From Phycisphaerales bacterium (lineage in GTDB: Bacteria > Planctomycetota > Phycisphaerae > Phycisphaerales > UBA1924), in the NCBI GenBank assembly GCA_029260335.1, contig JAJDDL010000349.1, forward strand, positions 1 through 8,037: DNA of 8,037 nucleotides. The letters are read 5' to 3'. Of this stretch, positions 1-6,632 are shown in pieces; positions within the stretch are counted from its first letter, which is position 1, and each line of letters begins with the position of its first letter. Below the pieces are notes generated by a model. That model was not told the DNA's origin and made no database searches. It saw only the letters and a list, made by a program, of their open reading frames with translations. The position numbers and the translations under genes are program-made.

Positions 1-765
1 CCTCGTGTTCGCAAACTCGTCCCACTGCTCCCAGTAATCGTTGCCCTCGCCCTCGAGCAGCACAATTGGGATCATGCTCGCCTTGCCGGTCTGCACGAGC
101 GTCAGCGTCTCATACGCCTCGTCCATCGTGCCGAAACCGCCAGGAAAGAGCACGACCGCATCCGCCTGGCTCAGGAACATGAGCTTGCGCGTAAAGAAGT
201 ACCGGAAGTGAATCAGCTTCTCATCGCCCGCGATCACCTCATTCGCCGTGGTCTCAAACGGCAAGCGAATCGCAACTCCGAAGCTCGACTCACGCCCAGG
301 GCCCTCGTGGCCGGCTTTCATGATCCCATCGCCCGCGCCCGTGATAACCATCCACTCGCGCTGAGCCATCAGCCGAGAAAACTCCACCGCCGCGATGTAG
401 TCCGGATGATCGCTCGGCGTGCGCGCCGAACCAAAGATCGAAACCTTGTACCGATCCGGATACTGACCAAACACCCGGTACGCGTAGCGCAGCTCCTTCA
501 AGGTCGTCGCCATGAGCTTCAGTTCGCCCGTGTCGCGACCGTCGGGCAAGAGCTTGAGCCCCACCGTGAGCAGCTCACGGACCAGCCGCCCGTCGAAGCT
601 CTCCGGATCACCTCCGACCTCTCGGATCGTCTGGTTGAGCCTCTCGACGATCTCCGGATGATCCGCCCGCCGCTGCGATGGCGAATCCGGCGGCGTGTCC
701 GCCTCGGCGGGCGTCGATGAACTCGTGGGCGGGTTCAACTCTTGGCGATGCGGTTCGTGGGTCAT
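1..765 (-). CDS. LOG family (TIGR00730-type) Rossmann-fold protein, 3' end cut by window edge
   Basis: Translating the minus strand from the ATG at 765-763 gives 255 residues in frame to base 1 with no stop, so the C-terminus lies outside the window. Family hallmarks are clear: a GSAR turn (residues 112-115), a TGAGDGIMKAG phosphate-binding loop (142-152), an FTRK segment (191-194) and the signature PGGFGTMDE (208-216). By analogy with LOG enzymes, Arg193 and Glu216 would be the catalytic pair. Characterised members hydrolyse nucleoside 5'-monophosphates at the N-glycosidic bond, for example releasing active cytokinins; older databases call them 'lysine decarboxylase-like'. The true substrate here is unknown. 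Residues 1-35 are Pro/Ser/Thr-rich and probably disordered. Residues 36-100 form a helical extension absent from short LOG proteins but usual in the larger bacterial branch. The start follows an AGGAGG at 778-783. The gene lies 27 bp behind the AsmA-like gene on the same strand, so it is probably cotranscribed. The family call is firm; the reaction is inferred. Confidence 0.9.
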   Translation of the reverse strand, partial: MTHEPHRQELNPPTSSSTPAEADTPPDSPSQRRADHPEIVERLNQTIREVGGDPESFDGRLVRELLTVGLKLLPDGRDTGELKLMATTLKELRYAYRVFGQYPDRYKVSIFGSARTPSDHPDYIAAVEFSRLMAQREWMVITGAGDGIMKAGHEGPGRESSFGVAIRLPFETTANEVIAGDEKLIHFRYFFTRKLMFLSQADAVVLFPGGFGTMDEAYETLTLVQTGKASMIPIVLLEGEGNDYWEQWDEFANTR

Positions 766-777
766 CGGTTGACGGGG

Positions 778-783
778 CCTCCT
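778..783 (-). promoter_or_regulatory. Shine-Dalgarno site of the LOG-family gene
   Basis: The minus strand reads AGGAGG here, 12 nt before the ATG at 765-763 and within the 27-bp gap after the AsmA-like stop codon. The spacing is slightly long, but the match is perfect. It supports this ATG and independent translation initiation inside a two-gene transcript. Confidence 0.6.
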
Positions 784-792
784 GGTGTCATC

Positions 793-3700
793 CTACGGCT
801 CGATCCCTTCGAGCTCTTCCTCGCCCCCCTGAGAGAGCGCTCGGGCACGATCGGTCATCCGGAGCAATCGGCTCCTGCTCCCCTCGGCTTGACGCTCGAC
901 GCGTTCGAGCAACTCGTCGGCCTCGCTCTGCCCCCCGGTCACACGCCCGAGGAACGAAAAGGTCCTGCGCAAAGGCTCGGCGGTGATCTGCCTATCGCTG
1001 ATCGTGCCCCGCACCCGGGCGGTCATCAACTCGCGACTAATCCCCTCGATCAGCGGCCCCACGATCGGGATCGGACTCGAAGTCCGAGGCACGAATCGCA
1101 AATCCAGCTGCTGATCGGGCATGGTCATCGTGCCGAAGCCGAAAATCTCGACCGGCCCCGCAAACGCGCTGAGGTCCTCGAACACGACGCGGGGCCCATC
1201 AAAGTAAAACGACGCGATGGCCAGATCGACAACTTCATTGGAAGGCAACCGGAGGTTTGCTACCCGCAACAACTGCAACAGCAGCGGTATGTCCACGACC
1301 TTGCCCCCAAAGATCCGCGCACTCCCCCTGCCGCGCTGGGTCTCCAAGTCGCCCGCCACGCCCGTGAGCGAAAGCTCGGCATAGAGCAAACCGCGGTCCT
1401 CATCGGATGGCTCCTGAGGCTCGGCATCTTCCGACTCGGCGTCGACCAGCTCACCAAGCAAAGGCGCAAACGCCATCTCCCCGATACGAAGCGTGAGCGA
1501 GTAGTTCGACGGATCATTGGTCCCGATCCCCTCGAAGACCGCGCCGCCCGCGAACCGTCCGCCGTGGCTCGAGGCGCTGAACTCGGGAATCCAGAGCGAG
1601 CCGCCATCTCGCGATTGGATGCGCACGTACACGTCGCTCGCGCTCACGCCCTCGACGAGCAGCTCCGGCGCACGCAGGATCGCGCTGACACGCAACTGAT
1701 CCCGATCGTCGCGACGGATCGCATAGTCGCACGAGACATCGGCGTCCTTGATATCTACTGCCGAGGAAAGAGATACGGCATCGAGCGATGCGCGACCATC
1801 GATCGCGAGCTCGCTGAGCGTGCCCTTGGGGTCGAATAGCGCGACAACCTGCGTGAGATCGAGCGAGCCGGCACCCGCGCCGACCAGCTTGATCGCGCGG
1901 GCCGTCTCGATCGCCCCCTCGGGAAGCAATCCGAGCACCTCATCAGTGAACGCAGGCCCTTGGCTATAGAACTCGCCCTTGATCTCCATGCCCTTGGCAT
2001 CTCGCGTGAGCGAGCCGCGAGTCTCGATCTGCCAGCCCTCCACTGTGCCCCGGATATCCCGAGCAACGAGGCCCTGATCGTTGATATCGATCTCACCCGT
2101 GACATCCTCAAGCCTCACACGCCGTTCGTCCTTGCGAAACGACAGAAGGTGCGGCCGAAGCGTGCCGAAAACACTCTCCACCGACCCGGCCTTGAGCAAC
2201 TCCATGCTCGCGTCGGTCCGACCACCCAGGCTCAGCGACGCAACCTGCTCGTACGCCGCGGCTTCGAGCGACCGGCGCAGCGCCTCCTTCGCAAGCGTGC
2301 CGCCAATACGAATGTCCGATGCTTCGATCGCCAGATCAAAGTCCGGCTCGTCGGGCACAAAGTCCCAAAGCCCGCTGACCGCGTAATGACCCTGGGCCGT
2401 GCCGTCCACGCTCAAGTCCGCGGCGAACTCGTCAAAGGTAATCCGCTCGCGCGAGTCCCACGTTGCGCTGCCCTCAGAGTCGTCAATCGTGATCCGCCCC
2501 ACCGGATCATCGAACTGCATCTGCTTCGCGTTCGTAATCCGCACCTCGACCGTCGGATCATCGTCGATAGTCTGCATGTAGATCTGCGTCTGAACATCGG
2601 CAATCCCGCCCGGACTCCGCCTCTCGCGAATACCCGCAACGCTCTTGGCCGCCGGACGCGAGAATGCGCCAATAACCTGCTCGACCGGGAGCGACAAATC
2701 CGTGTTCCTCGCGATCGTGAGAGAATCGACCCGAGGCGTCTGTTGACCGAAAAGAACAACGGTCTTCGACTCTATAAGGGTCTCGCCCGCGCGCCCCTTC
2801 GCATCGATGTCGATGTGATACTCATCGGCCAAGACCTTGCCCGTGACATGGGTCACCAACATCTCCTCGGCACCGGGATGGCCCCAGGATCTGAGCGTGC
2901 CTCGCGTTGCTCGGATGTCGGCCTCGTATCCAATCGAGCCGCTCTCACGCCGGAGCACCGCGATCTCGGCGTTGAATCGCCCCTCGATCCCCAGCTCCAG
3001 CATCACCCGCTCCACCCAAGGTCGATGGCGAGCCTGAGGCATCCCCGCCTGCGAGATCGCGTACATCGCCTGCGGCGTCGCACGCACATCCCGCACGGTG
3101 ATGTCCAGACGCGGATCAATATCGAACGACCCATCCTTGAGCTTGGCGATGTCGGCCCGCCCGCTCAGCTCGACCACTTCGCCATCGAGCGACGTGAATC
3201 GACCCGAGCGGAGCACGACCGAATCGGTCGAGGCTTCAATAACCACGTCCTCGGCATAAAACGGCAACGGGAACCGATCGAGCAGCACCCCCGCCTTGTC
3301 GATCCGAAGCGTGGCGTTCGCCAAGGCCTTCTCGGGCCCCGAGTTAATACTGACATCCAGGTCCAACGAGGTACCCATCTCGAACGAATCGAGCCTGTGC
3401 GTGAAACCTTTGTCGTGCAGCTCCTGGAGCCTTGCCTTGCTGAACATCTCATCCAGCACAAAGCCTCGCTCCTCACCCAACGCCTTGCGCAGATGCTCAT
3501 CCATCTGCACGCCCTTGAGTGATGCGTGCAGATCCAACACCGCGTTCTCGTTCAAGGGCTGGATGGTGCCGAACGCGGTCGCCTCTGCGCCCGACGCACC
3601 CCGGCCCGTAAAGCCCACCAGCTCAGCGCCCCGCGCATCGAATCGAATCTCCCCACTCACGTCGGTGATCTCGTAAGGAAATGCCACATGGCTCGCACGC

Positions 3701-4917
3701 ATATTGCGCACATGCACCACGCCCGATCGAAGCTCGACGGACTTCACCTCGCCATTGGACGCAATGAGGCCCGCGACCTCGATCTCCGCGTCGATCTCTC
3801 CCGTTGGCCTTGAGAAATCATCCAACGCCTGATCGACCGCGATCGGCACATACGGATTCAGCCGCGGATGCTCCTCAAGCAAGAACCGCTCGGTCGACAT
3901 GGTCAGCGTGAACGCGTCGCCCTCGGGAACATCATGACTCTCCAGATGCGCCGTGTATTGCAGGTCTTCGATCGCGCCCGTGAGATCCGCCTGAAGCCCC
4001 GCTCCCGACACCGTGATCGACCCTACCACGCCAGTCATCCGCGCGAGATCCTTCGGCTGCGGCGAGTATCGCCCGTCACGTTCAAACGGCAAGCTCAACG
4101 CAACGTCCCGAAGATCAGCGCTCGCCGTGACACCCGATTCCTTCGTATAGCTCAGACGCACCGACGGAACCTGCCCTTGCAAGTCCATCGCGAGCATCAC
4201 GTCACGAATCGCCGATGGCATGGACTCTGCGCCGAATCGCCCCAACGCAACACCGAACATCTCCAATAAAGCATGGTCCGGAGTCACCTCACCGGCCATG
4301 TGCATCGGACCCGTCCGCTCACTCAAGCTCACCGCAACACCAGCCGTCGCATCAAGCCGCCGGAACTGCCCGTCGAGCACGAGTTCTTCAAGCAACTCAA
4401 ACCCGCCCGCGCCATGCTCGCCAAACTCAAACTGCGCATCGTGAAGAACCACACCCGGGATATCGAAGTCTCCCTCCCCGCCCGCCATCGCAAACAGCGG
4501 CTGCAGATTCAAGTTGCCCGTTTCCTGCTCAACACTCACCCGCACCCGCGCACCGTCAAGCGCGATCTCCTTCACGCTCACCCGGTCATCAAAGATCGTG
4601 CTCCAATCAACCTCGATCAGGCAGACCGGCACCTCCAGGATCGCACCCGCCGGGTGATCCGGATCGCCCACACGCAGATTCGTGATGCGGATAATCCCAT
4701 CGCCGCCGATGCGCACCTTAGAACACGACGCGTCCAACGGCACGCTCTTCTCGATCGCCCGAATGATCGCCCAACGTGTCAAGGGCGATCGGGTCACGAG
4801 CAACGCACCAAGCACCACCACCAGACCCAGCACAAGCACCGCGATCCCGACACGCTTGGGGCGGCATCGGCACCAACGGGGCAGCTTCGTGCGCTTTGCC
4901 TTATTCGCTTCGGTCAA
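793..4917 (-). CDS. Large membrane-anchored AsmA/TamB/YhdP-like protein
   Basis: About 1374 residues, ending at a TAG (795-793). The N-terminus is typical of an inner-membrane anchor: a basic stretch (KAKRTK to CRPKR), then a hydrophobic segment VGIAVLVLGLVVVLGALLV (residues 23-41), then a long extracytoplasmic part. The body is a long series of short beta-rich units with repeated 'L.I..A.V' and 'G.I....G....' patterns, as in repeating-beta-groove AsmA-like proteins. Residues ~1176-1316 resemble the AsmA-like C-terminal domain (around ARIFGGKVVDIPLLLQLLRV, then FGFGTMTMPDQQLDLRF and IPIVGPLIEGIS). A charged, probably helical tail follows (1317-1374). Relatives such as TamB, YhdP and YdbH are implicated in moving phospholipid between inner and outer membranes; that role here is by analogy. 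I chose the TTG at 4917-4915, with GGAGGT at 4926-4921 but only 3 nt spacing. The frame stays open to another TTG at 5007, which adds 30 residues and would leave only 35 bp to radA. No in-frame ATG precedes the membrane segment, so the start is uncertain. It heads a probable operon with the LOG gene. Confidence 0.85.
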   Translation of the reverse strand: MTEANKAKRTKLPRWCRCRPKRVGIAVLVLGLVVVLGALLVTRSPLTRWAIIRAIEKSVPLDASCSKVRIGGDGIIRITNLRVGDPDHPAGAILEVPVCLIEVDWSTIFDDRVSVKEIALDGARVRVSVEQETGNLNLQPLFAMAGGEGDFDIPGVVLHDAQFEFGEHGAGGFELLEELVLDGQFRRLDATAGVAVSLSERTGPMHMAGEVTPDHALLEMFGVALGRFGAESMPSAIRDVMLAMDLQGQVPSVRLSYTKESGVTASADLRDVALSLPFERDGRYSPQPKDLARMTGVVGSITVSGAGLQADLTGAIEDLQYTAHLESHDVPEGDAFTLTMSTERFLLEEHPRLNPYVPIAVDQALDDFSRPTGEIDAEIEVAGLIASNGEVKSVELRSGVVHVRNMRASHVAFPYEITDVSGEIRFDARGAELVGFTGRGASGAEATAFGTIQPLNENAVLDLHASLKGVQMDEHLRKALGEERGFVLDEMFSKARLQELHDKGFTHRLDSFEMGTSLDLDVSINSGPEKALANATLRIDKAGVLLDRFPLPFYAEDVVIEASTDSVVLRSGRFTSLDGEVVELSGRADIAKLKDGSFDIDPRLDITVRDVRATPQAMYAISQAGMPQARHRPWVERVMLELGIEGRFNAEIAVLRRESGSIGYEADIRATRGTLRSWGHPGAEEMLVTHVTGKVLADEYHIDIDAKGRAGETLIESKTVVLFGQQTPRVDSLTIARNTDLSLPVEQVIGAFSRPAAKSVAGIRERRSPGGIADVQTQIYMQTIDDDPTVEVRITNAKQMQFDDPVGRITIDDSEGSATWDSRERITFDEFAADLSVDGTAQGHYAVSGLWDFVPDEPDFDLAIEASDIRIGGTLAKEALRRSLEAAAYEQVASLSLGGRTDASMELLKAGSVESVFGTLRPHLLSFRKDERRVRLEDVTGEIDINDQGLVARDIRGTVEGWQIETRGSLTRDAKGMEIKGEFYSQGPAFTDEVLGLLPEGAIETARAIKLVGAGAGSLDLTQVVALFDPKGTLSELAIDGRASLDAVSLSSAVDIKDADVSCDYAIRRDDRDQLRVSAILRAPELLVEGVSASDVYVRIQSRDGGSLWIPEFSASSHGGRFAGGAVFEGIGTNDPSNYSLTLRIGEMAFAPLLGELVDAESEDAEPQEPSDEDRGLLYAELSLTGVAGDLETQRGRGSARIFGGKVVDIPLLLQLLRVANLRLPSNEVVDLAIASFYFDGPRVVFEDLSAFAGPVEIFGFGTMTMPDQQLDLRFVPRTSSPIPIVGPLIEGISRELMTARVRGTISDRQITAEPLRRTFSFLGRVTGGQSEADELLERVERQAEGSRSRLLRMTDRARALSQGGEEELEGIEP

Positions 4918-5042
4918 ACCACCTCCGGGCGAGCCTCCGAGCCGGCCCCGCGTCAGGAATCCTACGGCTGGATATCTCCATCGGATCCAAAGACCGCCCG
5001 ATCCCAAACATCAACCCAATATGATCGCATACTCTCAACCCC
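4918..5042. promoter_or_regulatory. Divergent intergenic region between the AsmA-like gene and radA
   Basis: These 125 bp separate two divergent start codons and must hold promoters for both directions if neither gene is read from elsewhere. On the plus strand a TATGAT hexamer (5020-5025) matches the sigma-70 -10 consensus at five of six bases, with no recognisable -35 at the expected distance. On the minus strand there are only weak TTGAGA- and TATTGG-like hexamers near 5024-5037, and GGAGGT at 4926-4921 before the TTG start. No clear operator palindrome or riboswitch-like fold is visible. The region's size assumes the TTG at 4917 is the true start of the AsmA-like gene. Confidence 0.4.
5020..5025 (+). 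promoter_or_regulatory. Candidate -10 element for radA
   Basis: TATGAT lies 17 nt before the radA ATG. If used, transcription would begin near 5031-5034, giving a leader of roughly 9-12 nt. No TTGACA-like box sits 16-18 bp upstream. A five-of-six match can occur by chance, so this is a suggestion only. Confidence 0.3.
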
Positions 5043-6449
5043 ATGGCGAAGAGCAAATCCATCTTCCGCTGCCGCGCCTGCGGCGGCGCCCAATCCAAAT
5101 GGATGGGCAAGTGCCCCGATTGCGGCACCTGGGATGCCCTCGAAGAAGAACAATCCTCCAAAGGAGCCACCCAGGACCGCCAGAAAGGCCTCGTGGAGGG
5201 TTGGCGATCAAGCGATGAGCCCGACCCTCAAGACCTCGTAGAGGCCCTGCCAATTCCAGAAATCCCCGCCGAGATCAATGACGAAACGCGCAAACGTTGC
5301 GGACTCAATGAACTCGACCGAGTCCTCGGCGGCGGACTCGTCCCAGGCTCAGCCGTCCTCGTCGGGGGCGAACCCGGCATCGGCAAAAGCACGCTCATGC
5401 TCCAACTCGCCGGCGGCCTCGCCCGCGGCGGCTCACGCGTCCTCTACGTCTCAAGCGAAGAGTCCGCCCAACAAGTCCGCCTGCGTGCCGAACGCTTGGC
5501 CGTCGCCGATCTCGATTCGCTGCTGGTCCTCGCCGACACCAATCTGAACCGGATCGTCGAACAATCGCGCAAGGCCCTGCCCGACGTGCTCGTCATCGAC
5601 TCGATCCAGATGGTCTATCGAGGCGACATGGACGCCCCCCCCGGCACCATCACCCAACTCCGCCGCTGCGCCTCCGATCTGGTCTACCTCGCCAAAGCCT
5701 CCGGCATCGCCGTCATCATGGTCGGCCACGTCACCAAGGACGGCCAACTCGCCGGCCCGCGCCTGCTCGAACACGTCGTCGACGCCGTCATCAGCTTCGA
5801 AGGCGATCGCACCCACGCCCACCGCGTCGTGCGCGCAATCAAAAACCGCTTTGGCACCACTCTCGAGGTCGGCCTCTTCGAAATGACCGGCACCGGGCTC
5901 AACGAGCGCGACGCAGGCCTCCTGATCGAAGCCCGAGGCGAACCAAGACCAGGCTCGGTCGTCTGCCCGGTCATGACCGGCACCCGCGCCATGATGGTCG
6001 AACTCCAAGCCCTCACCGCCACCGGCTTCCTCGGTGCCGCCAAACGCAAGGCCTCAGGCGTCGACTCCTCGCGCCTGGCCATGCTCGTCGCCATCCTCGA
6101 ACAACACGCCGGCATGCGCCTCGCCGACCGAGACCTCTTCGCCAGCGCCGTCGGCGGCGTCCGCGTCTCAGAACCCGCCGGAGACCTCGCGCTCCTGCTC
6201 GCACTCGCCGGCGCCGAACGCCGCAAGGCAATCCCGCCCGCAACATGCGCCGTAGGCGAAGTAGGCCTCGGCGGCGAGATCCGAGGCGTCACGCACCTCG
6301 AACAACGCCTGCGCGAAGCCGCCCGAAGAGGCTTCACCCGCGCAATCGTCGCACGCGAACCGGATGGCAAGCCGCCGAGAGTAACGGTGGATGGGCTGGA
6401 GCTTGCACCGGTACGCGAGGTCGCGCACGTACTCGAGGAACTCACCTAA
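5043..6449 (+). CDS. radA: DNA repair protein RadA (Sms), branch-migration helicase
   Basis: A complete 468-residue protein, close to the E. coli length of about 460. RadA is a RecA-like hexameric DNA helicase that promotes branch migration and processing of recombination intermediates in the cytoplasm. Domains in order: a four-cysteine zinc finger (Cys10, Cys13, Cys24, Cys27; CRACGG...KCPDCGTW); a linker; a RecA-type ATPase core with Walker A GGEPGIGKST (108-117), Walker B VLVIDS (182-187) and the RadA-specific KNRFG motif (267-271); and a Lon-protease-like C-terminal domain (about 290-468) with VGGVRVSEPAGDLALLLAL and the GEVGLGGEIRGV block (405-415). All expected motifs are intact, so the protein should be active. 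The ATG at 5043 is chosen because MAKSKSIFRC fits the usual RadA N-terminus. No purine-rich Shine-Dalgarno sequence precedes it, the upstream bases being mainly C and A. It is divergent from the AsmA-like gene, convergent with the antiporter gene, and stands alone as a transcription unit. Stop is TAA. Confidence 0.98.
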   Translation: MAKSKSIFRCRACGGAQSKWMGKCPDCGTWDALEEEQSSKGATQDRQKGLVEGWRSSDEPDPQDLVEALPIPEIPAEINDETRKRCGLNELDRVLGGGLVPGSAVLVGGEPGIGKSTLMLQLAGGLARGGSRVLYVSSEESAQQVRLRAERLAVADLDSLLVLADTNLNRIVEQSRKALPDVLVIDSIQMVYRGDMDAPPGTITQLRRCASDLVYLAKASGIAVIMVGHVTKDGQLAGPRLLEHVVDAVISFEGDRTHAHRVVRAIKNRFGTTLEVGLFEMTGTGLNERDAGLLIEARGEPRPGSVVCPVMTGTRAMMVELQALTATGFLGAAKRKASGVDSSRLAMLVAILEQHAGMRLADRDLFASAVGGVRVSEPAGDLALLLALAGAERRKAIPPATCAVGEVGLGGEIRGVTHLEQRLREAARRGFTRAIVAREPDGKPPRVTVDGLELAPVREVAHVLEELT

Positions 6450-6471
6450 CGTCTCGACGCCGCAAACTTCG

Positions 6472-6565
6472 GACCCCGGAGGGGTCAACGTTGGTAGCCC
6501 CGGGTGCAGCACGCAAAGCGTGCGAAACCCGGGGATCAAAGCCATCACTCCCGAAGGGGTCGACG
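6472..6565. repeat. Structured palindromic intergenic repeat element (REP-like)
   Basis: The element has three parts. A perfect 6-bp hairpin GACCCC-GGA-GGGGTC (6472-6486) comes first. A two-tier central hairpin follows (6498-6534). A second short hairpin CCC-GAA-GGG (6550-6558) closes it. The outer hairpins are imperfect direct copies of each other: bases 6474-6490 and 6549-6565 match at 14 of 17 positions, both ending GGGGTC then A/G then ACG. The block lies wholly in the gap between convergent genes. I recall similar 'GGGGTC..CG ... AGCCCCGGGTG..GCG..GCACGC' blocks scattered between genes in planctomycete and verrucomicrobial genomes, often mis-called as small ORFs; that is memory, not a search. 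Function unknown: it could be a non-autonomous mobile repeat, a transcription terminator or a nucleoid/topology site. Confidence 0.6.
6498..6534. terminator. Central hairpin between convergent genes, possible bidirectional terminator
   Basis: CCCCGGGT (6498-6505) pairs perfectly with ACCCGGGG (6527-6534). After a 3x3 internal loop, GCACGC (6509-6514) pairs with GCGTGC (6518-6523) around an AAA loop. That makes 14 base pairs, nearly all G-C. It starts 48 bp after the radA stop and ends about 98 bp past the antiporter stop codon, so it could stop transcription from either side. No T-run follows on either strand, so it is not a classical intrinsic terminator. Confidence 0.4.
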
Positions 6566-6632
6566 AGCCGCCGTCCACCCGCCGGAGTGCGTCGGACGAG
6601 CGACGGAAGAGTCGGGCGAGTTCTTGGGGGCG

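Noticed and set aside
208..720. A 170-codon plus-strand open frame over the LOG gene.
   Set aside because: The minus strand encodes clear LOG-family motifs across the same bases. The plus-strand translation is Arg-rich and resembles nothing.
1960..3522. A 520-codon open frame on the plus strand, and similar long ones at 742-1839 and 4273-5241, antisense to the AsmA-like gene.
   Set aside because: They lie opposite a well-supported gene in high-GC DNA, where the complementary frame is often stop-poor. Their translations are Arg/His/Pro/Leu-rich with no recognisable domain, as expected for shadow frames.
5451..6008. A minus-strand frame inside radA with an Asp/Gly/Glu-rich translation.
   Set aside because: It is the complement of the RadA ATPase core. 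The low-complexity acidic composition is a codon-bias artefact.
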